Source of the DNA: Didymodactylos carnosus
Lineage: Eukaryota; Rotifera; Eurotatoria; Philodinida; Philodinidae
Length of the DNA: 26,981 nt
Assembly: GCA_905250885.1 (NCBI GenBank)
Contig: CAJNOQ010002002.1
Span: forward strand, 1-26,981
Direction of reading: 5' to 3'
Below, piece after piece: positions 10,654-19,858 of the stretch. Position numbers and translations under genes: made by a program. The first letter of the stretch is position 1; each line of letters begins with the position of its first letter. The notes beneath the pieces were generated by a model, which saw nothing but the letters and a program-made list of their open reading frames with translations, had not been told where the DNA came from and did no database searches.

Positions 10654-11670
10654 GATTCATTCGACTTAGTTAACCGTTTAAAACAAGAAAAATTAAGTTC
10701 GAATGACATTATTGCTAGTTTCGATGTCGAATCGCTTTATCCAAGTATACCTGTTGGAGAAGCAATAAAAATAGTAGTTGAGAAAATATGGCAACAGAAC
10801 AAGAAGAAAAAGTTTATAAGAATAACAAAAACGGAGCTTTTTATTCTATTCAACCTTGCCTCACGTAATGTTCAGTTTCGGTTCTATCACAAATTCTATC
10901 GCCAGAATGATGGAGTTTCTATGGGAAGCCCGCTAGCTCCAATTTTGGCGAATTTATTTGTGGAAAAATTAGAAAATGAACACATATTAATACCACAGAA
11001 TGATCAGTTGATAAAAATTTGGATTCGTTACGTGGATGATATTCTAAATGCTAAAATCAATTGGATTAAGACGATGCTACAGGAAAATGGATATCCAGCA
11101 CGATTGTTAGAAAGAGTTATTAAAACGACATTCGAAAAATATACTGATAATATGCTTTTTAACTCGCCGAAAAACGCTAATAAATCTCAAAGCAAAATAG
11201 AAGGCAATGTTTGTTTCTATTACCTGGGTAACGAGTCAAGAAAATTTGTATCAAGCATAAAAAGAACTTTGATTAAATATGGAATTACAAACATTAGATT
11301 CGGGTTTAGAAAATATCAAACAATAGGCAATGTTTTCTCACATAAATATAGAGGCAAAGATGAAAGGAAAGTAGGAGTTGTCTATTGTATAGAGTGTAAT
11401 GATTGTGCTAATATTTACGTTGGCCAAACTGGAAACGGAATTGGTACTAGAATGAATGAGCATAAAAAAACATTAAACAAAGTAGATCCCTATTCAAAAC
11501 TGTTCGTTCATGCCACTGAAAACAATCATGCATTAGAACTTGACAAACCATGTGTTTTGGCCTATGAAAGAAATGAAATCAAAAGATTACTAAAAGAGAC
11601 ACTGATAACATATCAACATAATAACCTGACATACAATGATATATCACTAAAGACGGTCGTATTCAACTAG
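10642..11670 (+). pseudogene. Penelope-like RT / GIY-YIG endonuclease, 5'-truncated with internal deletion
   Basis: The frame is open from 10642, but retroelement sequence begins at 10654, just inside the inverted arm; no start codon of its own is visible. RT motif A is present (IIASFDVESLYPSIP, about 10708-10752), as are motif B (GVSMGSPLAPILANLF, starting about 10912) and motif C (YVDDI, about 11029-11043). Right after YVDDILN the sequence jumps to INWIKTMLQENGYP, which in relatives lies roughly 100 residues further on. The rest of the palm and much of the thumb therefore seem to be deleted in frame. The C-terminal GIY-YIG nuclease looks complete: GVVY, a CxxC pair (CIECNDC), IYVGQT, TRMNEH and a late Glu in LLKETLI. 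RNA-templated DNA synthesis is unlikely; the nuclease half might still fold. An EN-bearing Penelope/Poseidon-type lineage is my best placement. Confidence 0.85.
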
Positions 11671-11868
11671 ACGAGAAAGAAAAAGAAAAAGTAGAAATAT
11701 AGAGAAATCACAACTAGAAAACTCCGCTTAGAAAAATCTCTGTATGTATATATAGTTGTCTCTCTCCTCTCTCAAAGAGTCATTCGCCTGATGATGATAC
11801 TGTGATAGTGTCGAAAGCTCGCTGTTTATAAAATGATTTTACTTAAATTCTTTTCTATAATTTTGAAT
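11632..11868 (+). repeat. 3' pLTR arm
   Basis: Inverted copy of 10387-10653. It contains the final 13 codons and stop of the endonuclease frame, a purine-rich run, and the hammerhead-like motif. An A-rich tail and the right-hand 12-bp direct repeat follow. Confidence 0.85.
11788..11816 (+). ncRNA. Hammerhead-ribozyme-like motif in the 3' pLTR arm
   Basis: CTGATGA (11788-11794) is followed by a six-pair hairpin, GATACT (11796-11801) with AGTGTC (11807-11812) around a 5-nt loop, then GAAA (11813-11816). All core residues, including the G that acts as general base in hammerheads, are present. TCATT upstream and AATGA downstream could form an imperfect stem I. The closing pairs at the presumed cleavage site are not convincing, so this is a motif call and not a demonstrated ribozyme. 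Confidence 0.5.
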
Positions 11869-11913
11869 CTACTATGTTTCATAAAAAACGTAAAAAAATC
11901 AAAAAGCATCAAT

Positions 11914-11925
11914 ATAGTAGAAAGT
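11914..11925 (+). repeat. Candidate target site duplication, right copy
   Basis: Exact copy of 10369-10380 (ATAGTAGAAAGT). It follows the A-rich 3' tail of the Penelope-like element. Confidence 0.6.
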
Positions 11926-12535
11926 GAAAGAAAGTGGAGTCGTCCGAAAAAATTACTATTTACTTTCGCCACAGATCATTGGTCGCTAGCTATGTATGAT
12001 TGATAGAGTTTGTATTTTCGAGTTTTTCGTTTAGAAAATATACGAGAAAGAACGGGAAGTGAACATAGATCATTTTACTGTAACAAACCACAACTTTAAT
12101 CGTTGTAATTTTCTTTGGAAACTGATTCTTTGCAATCTGAGGAGTCTTATTACTCCATACTAGCGGTTACAATATACATTCAGAACAAATTGAAGTCACT
12201 GGAAATCAAGAAACTGTTGAACAACCGATGACAATCGATAGTGTTGCTGTTCATCTTTTCAGATTCACCATCGAACATATTCTGCTCTCAATGCACAGTT
12301 CGCAAGCGTTGGCGGGAAGATGTTGGAATTGTTCTCTTTGCTTCCTGCCTGATCTATTCGTATAGTCTCAATATGCTTGAGTGGCGTCTGCTCGATGGTT
12401 AAGCGTGCGAACAAACTCGCATGTAAGGGTGATTATCGTTGGAGCCCACGAGCGACTGCGTCGACTCGTATGCGAAGAGCATCAATCGAAATGCGGAAGG
12501 GAAATAAACAAAAAGAACGAGAGAAAGATAAAAAA
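11926..12535. other. Intergenic stretch with a tRNA-like segment
   Basis: No coding gene is visible. GC content rises after about 12290. At 12383-12452 there is a box-A-like run (TGCTCGATGGTTAAGCG), a TGCGA/TCGCA hairpin where an anticodon arm would be, and a box-B-like GTTGGAGCCC inside a TCGT/ACGA stem. No acceptor stem can be formed, so it is at best a tRNA relic or part of a SINE. Confidence 0.3.
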
Positions 12536-13555
12536 TTAAAGCTCTAAGAAGTTCTTTAGTCTGCTGTGGTTGAAGAAACTTATGCTGTTAGCTGTAACAA
12601 CGTGCTCAGGTAAGCCATTCCACGCAGTTGCCGTTCTGTGAAAAAAGGAATACAGGGTGGTAAAGGTCTTGAAAATATCAGCCACCCTAACTGCTCTAGT
12701 ATGGTTTAGCCTACCAGAATGTCTAATGGTATTATACTGAATAAGATTGAGATCCGAAAGAATGGAATGATTGTGCAGAATCTTATAAAAATGAAGCAAT
12801 CTGAAGTAATTACGTCTTTTATATAGATCTGGTAAATTTAATTTCTCTATTAATTTAGAAACAGGGCCATCAAACTTTTTAAATATAATTCGCGCAGTCA
12901 ATTTAACAACAGAGTCAATGTGAGAATTATGATAAGGAAATTTAGTGTCGTAAACAACCGAACAATAGTCTAATTTACTTAGAATGCATGTCTTGAAAAC
13001 AGTTAACCTCACCAGGATCGGTGCATCCTTAAAACTAAGGTACCTGGCACCTAATCTTCTACGACAAACCAGAATAAGATCCTCAATGTAATCTCCCCAA
13101 TGTAAATTAGAAGATAAACGGAGATCCAGCAGCACAGTAGAGTACTCTCGGTTAATAAACGAACCGTTCACTGATAGTGTAAAATTTGTGTGTTTGAGGC
13201 TTATGAGTAAAGAGTGACCAAGAACACTTATTATAATTTAATTGCATTAAATGAGAATTATACCACGCACTTATACGATCCACATTTTCTTGACATACAG
13301 AAGACGGGAAAATAGCTGAAAGAGGGCATAAAAGTGAACAATCATCAGCAAATAGAGCCGCTATTGCAGGCAGTAAACTTGTAGACGGGAGGTCATTAAT
13401 AAAGATAAGAAAAGTAGTGGTTCCAAGATTGAGCCTTGGAGCACACCGAATGGAACGAACAGCGGTGGCGCCTTTTCAGTCGCCACCACTGCTCGTTGGT
13501 CGAAAATATCAGCCACGCACAGTCGATCAGCACAATCGCGAACATATGATATCAT
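12536..13555 (-). pseudogene. Non-LTR retrotransposon (LINE) reverse transcriptase remnant
   Basis: Read on the minus strand, three frames join to give the C-terminal half of a LINE ORF2-like reverse transcriptase of the Jockey/CR1/I type. Motif B reads GVLQGSILEPLLF (around 13405-13443; the usual form is GVPQGSxLGPLLF). A frameshift near 13400 leads to IFINDLPS and the catalytic FADD (13341-13352). A second frameshift near 13190 leads to an open stretch to the stop at 12536. That stretch has the typical post-RT region (HWGDYIEDLI, ILSKLDYCSVVY, LPDLYKRRNYFRLLHFYKI). The N-terminal endonuclease and early RT motifs are absent. No poly(A) tail or target duplication was identified. It is a dead 5'-truncated copy. 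Confidence 0.85.
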
Positions 13556-14037
13556 TACCGGCCTTTTCGTTAATGACTTTGCTCTTGTCGAATGTGGTAA
13601 GTAATATGACGAAATACTGACAACCTCCGACTGTAAAATTACCTTTTCGAATTTTTATTAACACAGTCAGCGCACTAACGCCTATCCAACGCCAGCGTCA
13701 GCACTGTGAAATCTTCGACTGTCCCTTTAAAATCAAGGTGGAAAAGCCATCATGTGCGCAGCAAAGCATCGGCTTGCAAACCCACTCATGACACAACGAG
13801 TCTATAATTCGATTAGCGGGAGACAAAGGACGATGACACTTTCTTGCATTCATTCATTTTTTCTTATCTATCACAAAAAATTGCGCATCCATCTGTCACA
13901 CACACACAAACAAACCTCTTCAATCATTCAAGCAATTATCTATTCTCCTTGCAGATTATCGTCGTATGCAGGTAACCATGCTTCACTGCTAAAAAGTGCA
14001 TCAGTCAATATCATTTCAAGACTTCACTACATCTATT
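13556..14037. other. Region upstream of the urea-transporter gene
   Basis: No gene was recognised. It should include the promoter and 5'-UTR of the gene starting at 14038. A possible acceptor (TTCTCCTTGCAG, ending near 13954) could mark a 5'-UTR intron. No clear TATA box was seen. Confidence 0.35.
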
Positions 14038-14607
14038 ATGACTGAATTACCGCCAAATAACATCGTCCCTAGCAAAACTTCGCTCTTTAGTGGTACTAAG
14101 TCTTCACCACACACGTCTGTCATACTTCAAATAGGCAACACAAATGACCTTGTTGCAGAGACCAGCAGCCAACAACCAACAAGAAAAAAGGTGCCCGAAC
14201 CGCTCGTTGTTCATGAAATACGGCCATGGTCTTTGTTTGCCGATGCTGCGGCTGACGAAGCAGTTCTTTCTGATATCGATAAACCATCATCATATCGATA
14301 CTCATCTAAAACATCACGCAATCAACGCTTACAAGAAGAGAACGGTCATCAAACATTATCATTAACGCAAGAACGAACAAATCGTTGTCGATCGACATTG
14401 ATCGATCGAAAAAAGCACCATTATCAGCGCCATAATAAACTCACATGTCATTCTCTATTCGGTACCATGTCCGATGTCAATCAAATATTTAAGTACAAAA
14501 GATTTCTTTCCGGTCATCCGTGGTTGCAAGCGATGTTTATATTTATTGATTCGTGCTCTCGCGGCATGGGACAAGTGATGTTCGCCAATAATCCTCTGTC
14601 GGGTTTT
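14038..14607 (+). CDS. Urea transporter with ankyrin repeats, exon 1 (N-terminal 190 aa)
   Basis: First coding exon of an SLC14-like protein; residues are numbered from the ATG at 14038. In-frame codons further upstream offer only a GTG, so this ATG is the natural start. Residues 1-150 are polar, rich in Ser, Thr and Gln, and probably a disordered cytosolic tail. The urea-transporter fold begins near 160 (HPWLQAMFIFIDSCSRGMGQ) and reaches NNPLSGF. It includes Gln179, which matches the conserved pore-lining Gln of the first half-repeat in this family. The exon stops at TTT followed by the consensus donor GTAAGT (14608). In phase 0 it joins VITVGLFVG of exon 2, restoring the family pattern NNPxSGxxxxVGLFV. 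Without splicing the frame runs on for only eight residues to a stop at 14632. Confidence in the junction is high because the family motif spans it. Confidence 0.85.
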
Positions 14608-15526
14608 GTAAGTTCAGAGCAGAATTATCTTTAGAGCTGGCGTGTGTGGAAAACTTGAGGTTCCTAATCGAGACTAGAAGATAGAGGGAGTTCTCGAATC
14701 GAATTTCTGAAAGATAATAGACTGATGGTACATATGTAAGGGTCTAGAAAAATCCAGAAAACGACATGTTTAGTTGGCATTTCTCAAATGCAAATAATAA
14801 AGATCATTTGCCTCTACAAAGTTTTAAGTTTTTCTTTTGGTTGGAGATGCGCAGGGTAGCGGTTTCTGGAGCTCTAGTCATACCTGTGAAAAACTGTTAT
14901 ACTCTTTCCTATTATAACAGCTCCATGGCTCTAACCTACCCTGTGGTTTCAGGTGATCTTAGAATCCTGGCTCTACACTTGAAAAATTTTGAAGTTTTTT
15001 CATGACGATCACTTATTTTACTTTTTTATATAAATCATAGATGAATAGATGTAATTATTATTTATAATAAATAATTCATCGAAATTTGTCAAACAAAGCC
15101 ATACCCTACCGTGAGCCCTGCACATCTCTATTTTCGATATATAGACAAAGTTAATACTTTGTTAGCAGTCAATATTAACCACTTGATTTAGTCTTAAGTA
15201 CTAAAAAATTTCTATTTCCTGTCTACTGTAAATGTGACATCCTTATGTAGAAGATCTTTGCAGTTCCATAACTATTTCCAGAGTTCATATTACTTTTTCA
15301 AAATATAGTGCCATCTTTAAAGCAAAAAATGCGATTTGACTGTAAAAATGGACTTAAAGAAAATTTCGCACACAGAAGCTTGCTTGCAATACGAACAAAG
15401 AGTTTCTCTCAAGACTGATTTGTGGGGATTTCAAAATCGTTAAAATCATGGAAATCACAAGATCATTTTTTTCTCTTGGTCTGTCCACTATGTTTCAACT
15501 TCATATCTTTCGTTCGTTAAATACAG
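14608..15526 (+). other. Intron of the urea-transporter gene (919 bp)
   Basis: It begins GTAAGT and ends AATACAG, in phase 0. It is much longer than the tens of bases common for rotifer introns. No coding sequence was recognised inside. It contains an AT-rich near-palindrome around 15053-15078 and short inverted pieces (AGGGTAG near 14854, CTACCCT near 14936), but no element I can name. Confidence 0.8.
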
Positions 15527-17980
15527 GTGATCACAGTTGGTCTATTTGTCGGCCAATGGCAACTTGCCTTGTATAGTCTGTTGGGAACAGTGGTATCGAC
15601 ATTAACGGCACACATAATAGGACTCGATTACGATTCGATTCGAGCTGGTCTCTACGGATACGATGGATGTTTGACGGCCATGGCTATAGCTCACTTTTCG
15701 TTTGGATCCGATTCTCCGCAAATTATTGGACCAGCCGTGTTGATGAGTGCCTGTTCAACGGTCGTTCTTGTTGCCATCGGAAAACTGCTTGTCGTTCGAC
15801 TGGGTCTCTCACCGTTTACATTTAGCTCTCAAGTATGTTCATTCTTATGGCTTTTAGGTGCATTGAAATTTCGATACTTTTTTCTGGATGGAACACTTGT
15901 GGCACCTGGATTATTGACGGCGTTCGTTGAAAAGCCCAGCCTATCAAATGTGTCTACCGTGTCGTATTCGGTTATTGATATTTTTGCTGGATTTCCTGCG
16001 AGTGTGAGCGAAGTCTATTTTCTGAATAGTCCCTTGTCGGGCGTCATTATTCTTGTAGGTGTATTCATTTGCTCGCCAATACTATCATTCTTTGCTCTGT
16101 TCGGTGCAGTGACTGGTCAATTATCAGCAGCGTATTTATTTGGACTTCCAGCAGAAGCCATTCGTATGGGCTTGTGGGGCTACAATTCGGTGTTGACTTG
16201 TCAAGCACTTGGAGGAATGTTTTTCGTTCTCAGCGGCTATCAAATATGGCTTTTCACGCTCTTCGGATCCGTGATGACTGTCCTCGTTCAAGCTGCCGTT
16301 TCTGCTTTCTTCTCTCCTATTGGGATGCCTCCGCTGATGCTACCGTCCACTCTAACCTGTTGGCTGCTTTGTCTGATGGCTGGGTCAAGCAAAAATATGA
16401 TAGCTGTCAAATTAACAGCCGTTAGCATTCCAGAAGATCATTTGCGACGTTTTCGATTGAAAAGCCTGATTAAAATGCATTTTGAATTTCTGAATAATTT
16501 ATCGACGATTCTTCACAAATTCAGACACGATGAAGACATTTCGATCGAAGAACTTGCAACGATCGAGGCTGAATTTGTACCGATTCTCTTGTGCTCGTAT
16601 GCTCATCGAAATGATACGCGAAATTTGAAGGCATTACTACACGAAGGAGCAGACGTTAATTCCACAGACTATGATCTGCGCAGTCCCTTGCATTTGGCCG
16701 CCTGTGGTGGGAAGACAGAATTATGTCTCATGCTGATCACAAACTTTAGAGCTAATGTCAATCTGGTTGACGAATTTGGTGGAACCCCGTTGTACGATGC
16801 CTTCTGCCACGGAAATTTCCATTTGATTCCATTGTTTTATGCGTGCGGCGCACGAATGCCTGTCGACAAGGCGAAAGAATTGGCTTACTATTTGTGTGCC
16901 TTTTCGTTTGAAGGCAATTTGGAAGCAGTGCAATATTTAATTGCGTGTGGAGTCAATCCAAACTTTGCCGACTATGATGGACGAACTGCCTTACATTTAG
17001 CCGTTTGTGGCAATCATTTTTCCTTGGTGAAATATTTAGTTGAGGAAGGTAATGCGTCCTTGTCAGTTGCGGACTATTATAGTCAAACCCCAGTTCAGGA
17101 TGCTCTACGTCTACCCGATAAGCGTATTTCCCATTATCTTCAGCACTGGCGAGACCATCCATCGAAACAAAAACCGAGAAAAATAAATGAACTAATGGAA
17201 AATATACTGTACGACAATGATAGTAATGATCAAGAAGAAACAGGAGAAAAAGAAGACGACGAGCTAACGAATAATGCCTCAACGAGTATCGAAGAAAGTC
17301 TGCTGCCGGCCTTATTCTGTATGGCTGCAGCCGAAGGGGACGTAACGCAAATGTCCAACATTCTTGAACAATTTCCGGAGTTTCGTGCAGACAGTGTTGA
17401 TTATGATTTTCGTTCGGCCGGCCACATCGCTGCTGCCGAAGGTCAATTGCTGAGTATTCAGTTCTTGAGTGAACATTCATATTCAAAAAGCCAAGATTTA
17501 AGTTGGATGAGACAGGAAGATCGTTGGGGTTTTTCGCCCGTCGATGAAGCATATCGTTATGGACATTATGAAGTGGCTAATTACCTTAATGAATGCATGA
17601 AGAAAGATCCGGCATTGATCTCGTCGGAAATTGACAGCCGAAGAGAGCCTTCAACGATAACACCTGTTGTGAGGTCAATGCGCAAATGGAAGAAAGTTCT
17701 TCATTTTGGCACCTTGGTTTTGAAAAATGATGCAGAACTTATCGCTGGTCTCTTCGCGGGTGGTGTGTTTTCACCGTCGGAATTGTATGCTGATTATGAT
17801 GGACGATCACCCATGCATCTGGCTGCGGCCAATGGTCATTTGGATGTGGTCAAAGTGTTGTTGCATTATGGCTATGATGGCAAAACGCACCGAGATCGTT
17901 GGGGTAATTGTGCACTGGATGAAGCGAGACGAAAGAAATTCGCTCAGATTGTCGATCTCTTACTAGCTGACGTTGTCTAA
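15527..17980 (+). CDS. Urea transporter with ankyrin repeats, exon 2 (C-terminal 817 aa)
   Basis: Second exon, giving a protein of about 1007 aa with exon 1. Up to about residue 490 it completes an SLC14-type channel for facilitated urea diffusion across a membrane. The internal two-fold repeat is plain: GLYGYDGCLT in half one and GLWGYNSVLT in half two. The pore residues expected for the family appear as Gln179, Thr240, Glu352 (SEVYFLNSPLSG) and Thr414. A helical linker follows. Ankyrin modules of the glutaminase/asparaginase type come next, each keyed by DYDxR and then a LHLAA-like helix: DYD at about 571, 672, 815 and 946, with DRWG at about 855 and 980. An acidic linker lies near 750-780. 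Vertebrate SLC14 proteins are about 400-900 aa and lack ankyrins. The repeats may anchor or gate the channel (inference). The frame is intact. Confidence 0.9.
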   Translation: MITVGLFVGQWQLALYSLLGTVVSTLTAHIIGLDYDSIRAGLYGYDGCLTAMAIAHFSFGSDSPQIIGPAVLMSACSTVVLVAIGKLLVVRLGLSPFTFSSQVCSFLWLLGALKFRYFFLDGTLVAPGLLTAFVEKPSLSNVSTVSYSVIDIFAGFPASVSEVYFLNSPLSGVIILVGVFICSPILSFFALFGAVTGQLSAAYLFGLPAEAIRMGLWGYNSVLTCQALGGMFFVLSGYQIWLFTLFGSVMTVLVQAAVSAFFSPIGMPPLMLPSTLTCWLLCLMAGSSKNMIAVKLTAVSIPEDHLRRFRLKSLIKMHFEFLNNLSTILHKFRHDEDISIEELATIEAEFVPILLCSYAHRNDTRNLKALLHEGADVNSTDYDLRSPLHLAACGGKTELCLMLITNFRANVNLVDEFGGTPLYDAFCHGNFHLIPLFYACGARMPVDKAKELAYYLCAFSFEGNLEAVQYLIACGVNPNFADYDGRTALHLAVCGNHFSLVKYLVEEGNASLSVADYYSQTPVQDALRLPDKRISHYLQHWRDHPSKQKPRKINELMENILYDNDSNDQEETGEKEDDELTNNASTSIEESLLPALFCMAAAEGDVTQMSNILEQFPEFRADSVDYDFRSAGHIAAAEGQLLSIQFLSEHSYSKSQDLSWMRQEDRWGFSPVDEAYRYGHYEVANYLNECMKKDPALISSEIDSRREPSTITPVVRSMRKWKKVLHFGTLVLKNDAELIAGLFAGGVFSPSELYADYDGRSPMHLAAANGHLDVVKVLLHYGYDGKTHRDRWGNCALDEARRKKFAQIVDLLLADVV

Positions 17981-18017
17981 CTTTTGTTTTCCAAAATTGC
18001 TGTTTGTATATATTCCA

Positions 18018-18023
18018 AATAAA
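18018..18023 (+). promoter_or_regulatory. Poly(A) signal of the urea-transporter gene
   Basis: AATAAA lies 38 bp after the stop codon, a normal position for a compact 3'-UTR. A TTTTG tract follows at once. Confidence 0.7.
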
Positions 18024-18619
18024 ATTTTGTAACTAATATTTCTCCGGGAACCTTGCAACTGACTCCGAGACGAGTGAAGTGAATCGAGGAATTTGACTTC
18101 TCTCGGTGACTACTCTTTCATTGTGCTATGTCGAAGTACTTTCTTATCTTAAATGCATAGGCATCCCTCAAGGCAACCAACACAAGTGACTTAACTCTGA
18201 ACGTTCCCTTCAGATACTTTCTGTCCAGAACACAGCAAAAACATCAAGTTTCGATCCTCGCATTTATTTGAGAGCGAAAAAACGTTCTCATTTATACGAA
18301 AAGATAGGTGGCCGTTCTGGTTAAAGTCATGTTCTCCAAAAAGACTTCTAAAATATGTTTCAATTCGCCACAGAGAACTCTTCTAAAAGTGACCCAGTGC
18401 ACAGAATGTACTTGCTTTTTAATATTTCATTTTAAGATAAAGCCTATATCTTTTGTTATACCATGTCGACACCGGAGATTAGCACGGACCGGGCTAGAAC
18501 ATTTAGTAGAGTGATCGGATCGGGCCGAGCTCGAACTGAAAAGTATTTTCATCAAGTAGGGCCGGATCAAAGATTTTTTCGGGTAAAATAAGAGACAAAG
18601 AAGGCCATTTCGGTAGTCG
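18024..18619. other. Gene-free spacer
   Basis: Nothing recognisable was found between the poly(A) signal and the dispersed repeat. Short open frames here (for example 18308-18514) have no family features. Confidence 0.5.
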
Positions 18620-18946
18620 ATCTAATAAAAACAAGTGTTGGTTAATCCAATAATATTTGTATTTATCCGAAATTCTCTTTTATTGTAAACTAATTTTGGG
18701 CTCGTCGCCGTATTGTCGTTAACGTATTTGTTTCTGAAGACGTTTCTTAAAGTATAAAAATTTCTATATGCGCACGAAGTAATATTAAATCGTAATTTTT
18801 CCGTTTTGTTATCCATCTTTTAGTGAACGTGTACGTAAATCCCTTTACCCTTCCAAGGCCCTTCCAAGGGACATTCATGTGATCAGTTTATAAAACGAAT
18901 GGATCATCAGTTCACAGAACAAATTTTTTCTAATGTAAAACAATAA
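18620..18946. repeat. Dispersed repeat, copy B (uninterrupted)
   Basis: It matches the two outer pieces of 8732-9622 in the same orientation with very few differences. It reads straight through GTATTGTCGTTAACGTATTTG (18711-18731), where copy A carries the 565-bp MITE, and so serves as the empty site for that insertion. The repeat encodes nothing I recognise. Edges are approximate. Confidence 0.8.
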
Positions 18947-19060
18947 ATCACGTAACGTTCGATTGAAATAAAAGACAAAATGCTGCATTTCAGCGCAGTG
19001 GTCATTTCAGCTTGAGCTATAATAAAAGTGTCCGCGGCTGTAAATGGGTAATGGTAACAA

Positions 19061-19240
19061 TCAAGGATTACGGGCAATCCAACCTTCGAACAAACTTGTG
19101 TCACCTTTACTATCAGCGGCTTCGACTATCGATGCATCATTAGCCCATATTTCATGATTATCTTGTTTATTCTTTAACAATACGAATGCTTTCAATGTCA
19201 GTTTCCTTTTAATTTCTTCTTCTGCTTGTAAATTGATCAT
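19061..19240 (-). CDS. Unrecognised 59-codon open frame, possibly a gene fragment
   Basis: On the minus strand a frame starting ATGATCAATTTACAA runs to a TGA at 19061-19063. The translation is compositionally protein-like: an acidic and basic helix near the start (AEEEIKRKLTLKAF), then HEIWANDASIVEAADS and LFEGWIARNP. I do not recognise it. It lies just outside the left end of the composite element and has the same orientation as the broken gene at 19483-19773, so it may be a separate gene fragment. It may also be chance. Confidence 0.25.
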   Translation of the reverse strand: MINLQAEEEIKRKLTLKAFVLLKNKQDNHEIWANDASIVEAADSKGDTSLFEGWIARNP

Positions 19241-19482
19241 CAGTAGTTTCGAATATCACATTTATTAATAAAGGCTTGTATAATTGCTTACTATTTTATA
19301 ACAAATACTCGGTATGTTTTTTATTATACGCTAAGTACTTTTTGCTCAGTAAAAAGTTAGTTTTAGTAAATAATTTGAAAGCTTAGTAATGAATTTAAAA
19401 AGACTAAGTATTAATTTATTTTTGTTCAATTTTTTATTAACTTATATTAGTAAAAATAGTATAATTACAATTAACAAGAAGT

Positions 19483-19773
19483 TTATTGCATCAGTAATAC
19501 GTTTTTAGATTTTGATGGTCTACCAAGACGTCTTTTTCCACCAATTTTAACATCTTTAGCAGCAGGTGACGGTTTGCAGTAGTTTACTCCATTAATTTTC
19601 TTTAATTACTGCCTCTTCAGCTTCTTTAGCATTGTCAAACAGCATTTCTTTCACCCAATTTCGTTGTCCCTTTTTTGCTCTTTTCTTGCTTCCATTAGTT
19701 ACAGTTTCATTTGTATTTATCTCCTCCTCAGAAACATAAGCCGGCAATCAACAATTTCCATCGCCATTGGCAT
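19483..19773 (-). pseudogene. Broken gene, possibly transposon-derived, with an AT-hook-like end
   Basis: Read on the minus strand, a start (MPMAMEIVD) at 19773 is followed by a frameshift into VSEEEINTNETVTNG, KKRAKKGQRNWVKEM and NAKEAEEAVIKEN. A second frameshift leads into NYCKPSPAAKDVK and KRRLGRPSKSKNVLLMQ, then a stop at 19483-19485. The WVKEM...EAEEAVIKEN part resembles the N-terminal lead of FLYWCH/MULE-related proteins, and the GRP core is AT-hook-like. Both comparisons are from memory of pattern and not firm. The pieces together give roughly 95 codons. Its place inside inverted terminal arrays suggests it was cargo or a transposase relic of that element. Confidence 0.4.
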
Positions 19774-19858
19774 TTTTAAACCAAATTAGTAACAATATAT
19801 TACACTTTTTTAAAAATTTTTATCGTTTATATAACACCATGACTAGTTACTGATGCAA

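Larger units (their letters stand above)
10381..11913 (+). mobile_element. Penelope-like retroelement with opposed pLTR arms
   Basis: A 5'-truncated RT plus GIY-YIG coding frame lies between two inverted arms: 10387-10653 (inverted) and 11632-11868 (direct). The arms are nearly identical, apart from a block inserted in the 5' arm near 10500-10550 and a few bases in the hammerhead-like loop. The 3' arm includes the last 13 codons of the coding frame, so the 5' arm carries an antisense copy of that coding end. A 12-bp direct repeat, ATAGTAGAAAGT, stands at 10369-10380 and 11914-11925, a plausible target site duplication. An A-rich tail (11869-11913) lies between the arm and the right repeat. 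Inverted pLTRs are a known peculiarity of this retroelement class. The copy is probably defective. Confidence 0.85.

Noticed and set aside
13996-14037. GTG-initiated extension of urea-transporter exon 1
   Set aside because: Eukaryotic nuclear genes rarely start at GTG, and an ATG is available at 14038.
16069-17966. Open frames in other phases inside the urea-transporter exon
   Set aside because: These are shadow frames of the long channel-ankyrin coding sequence.
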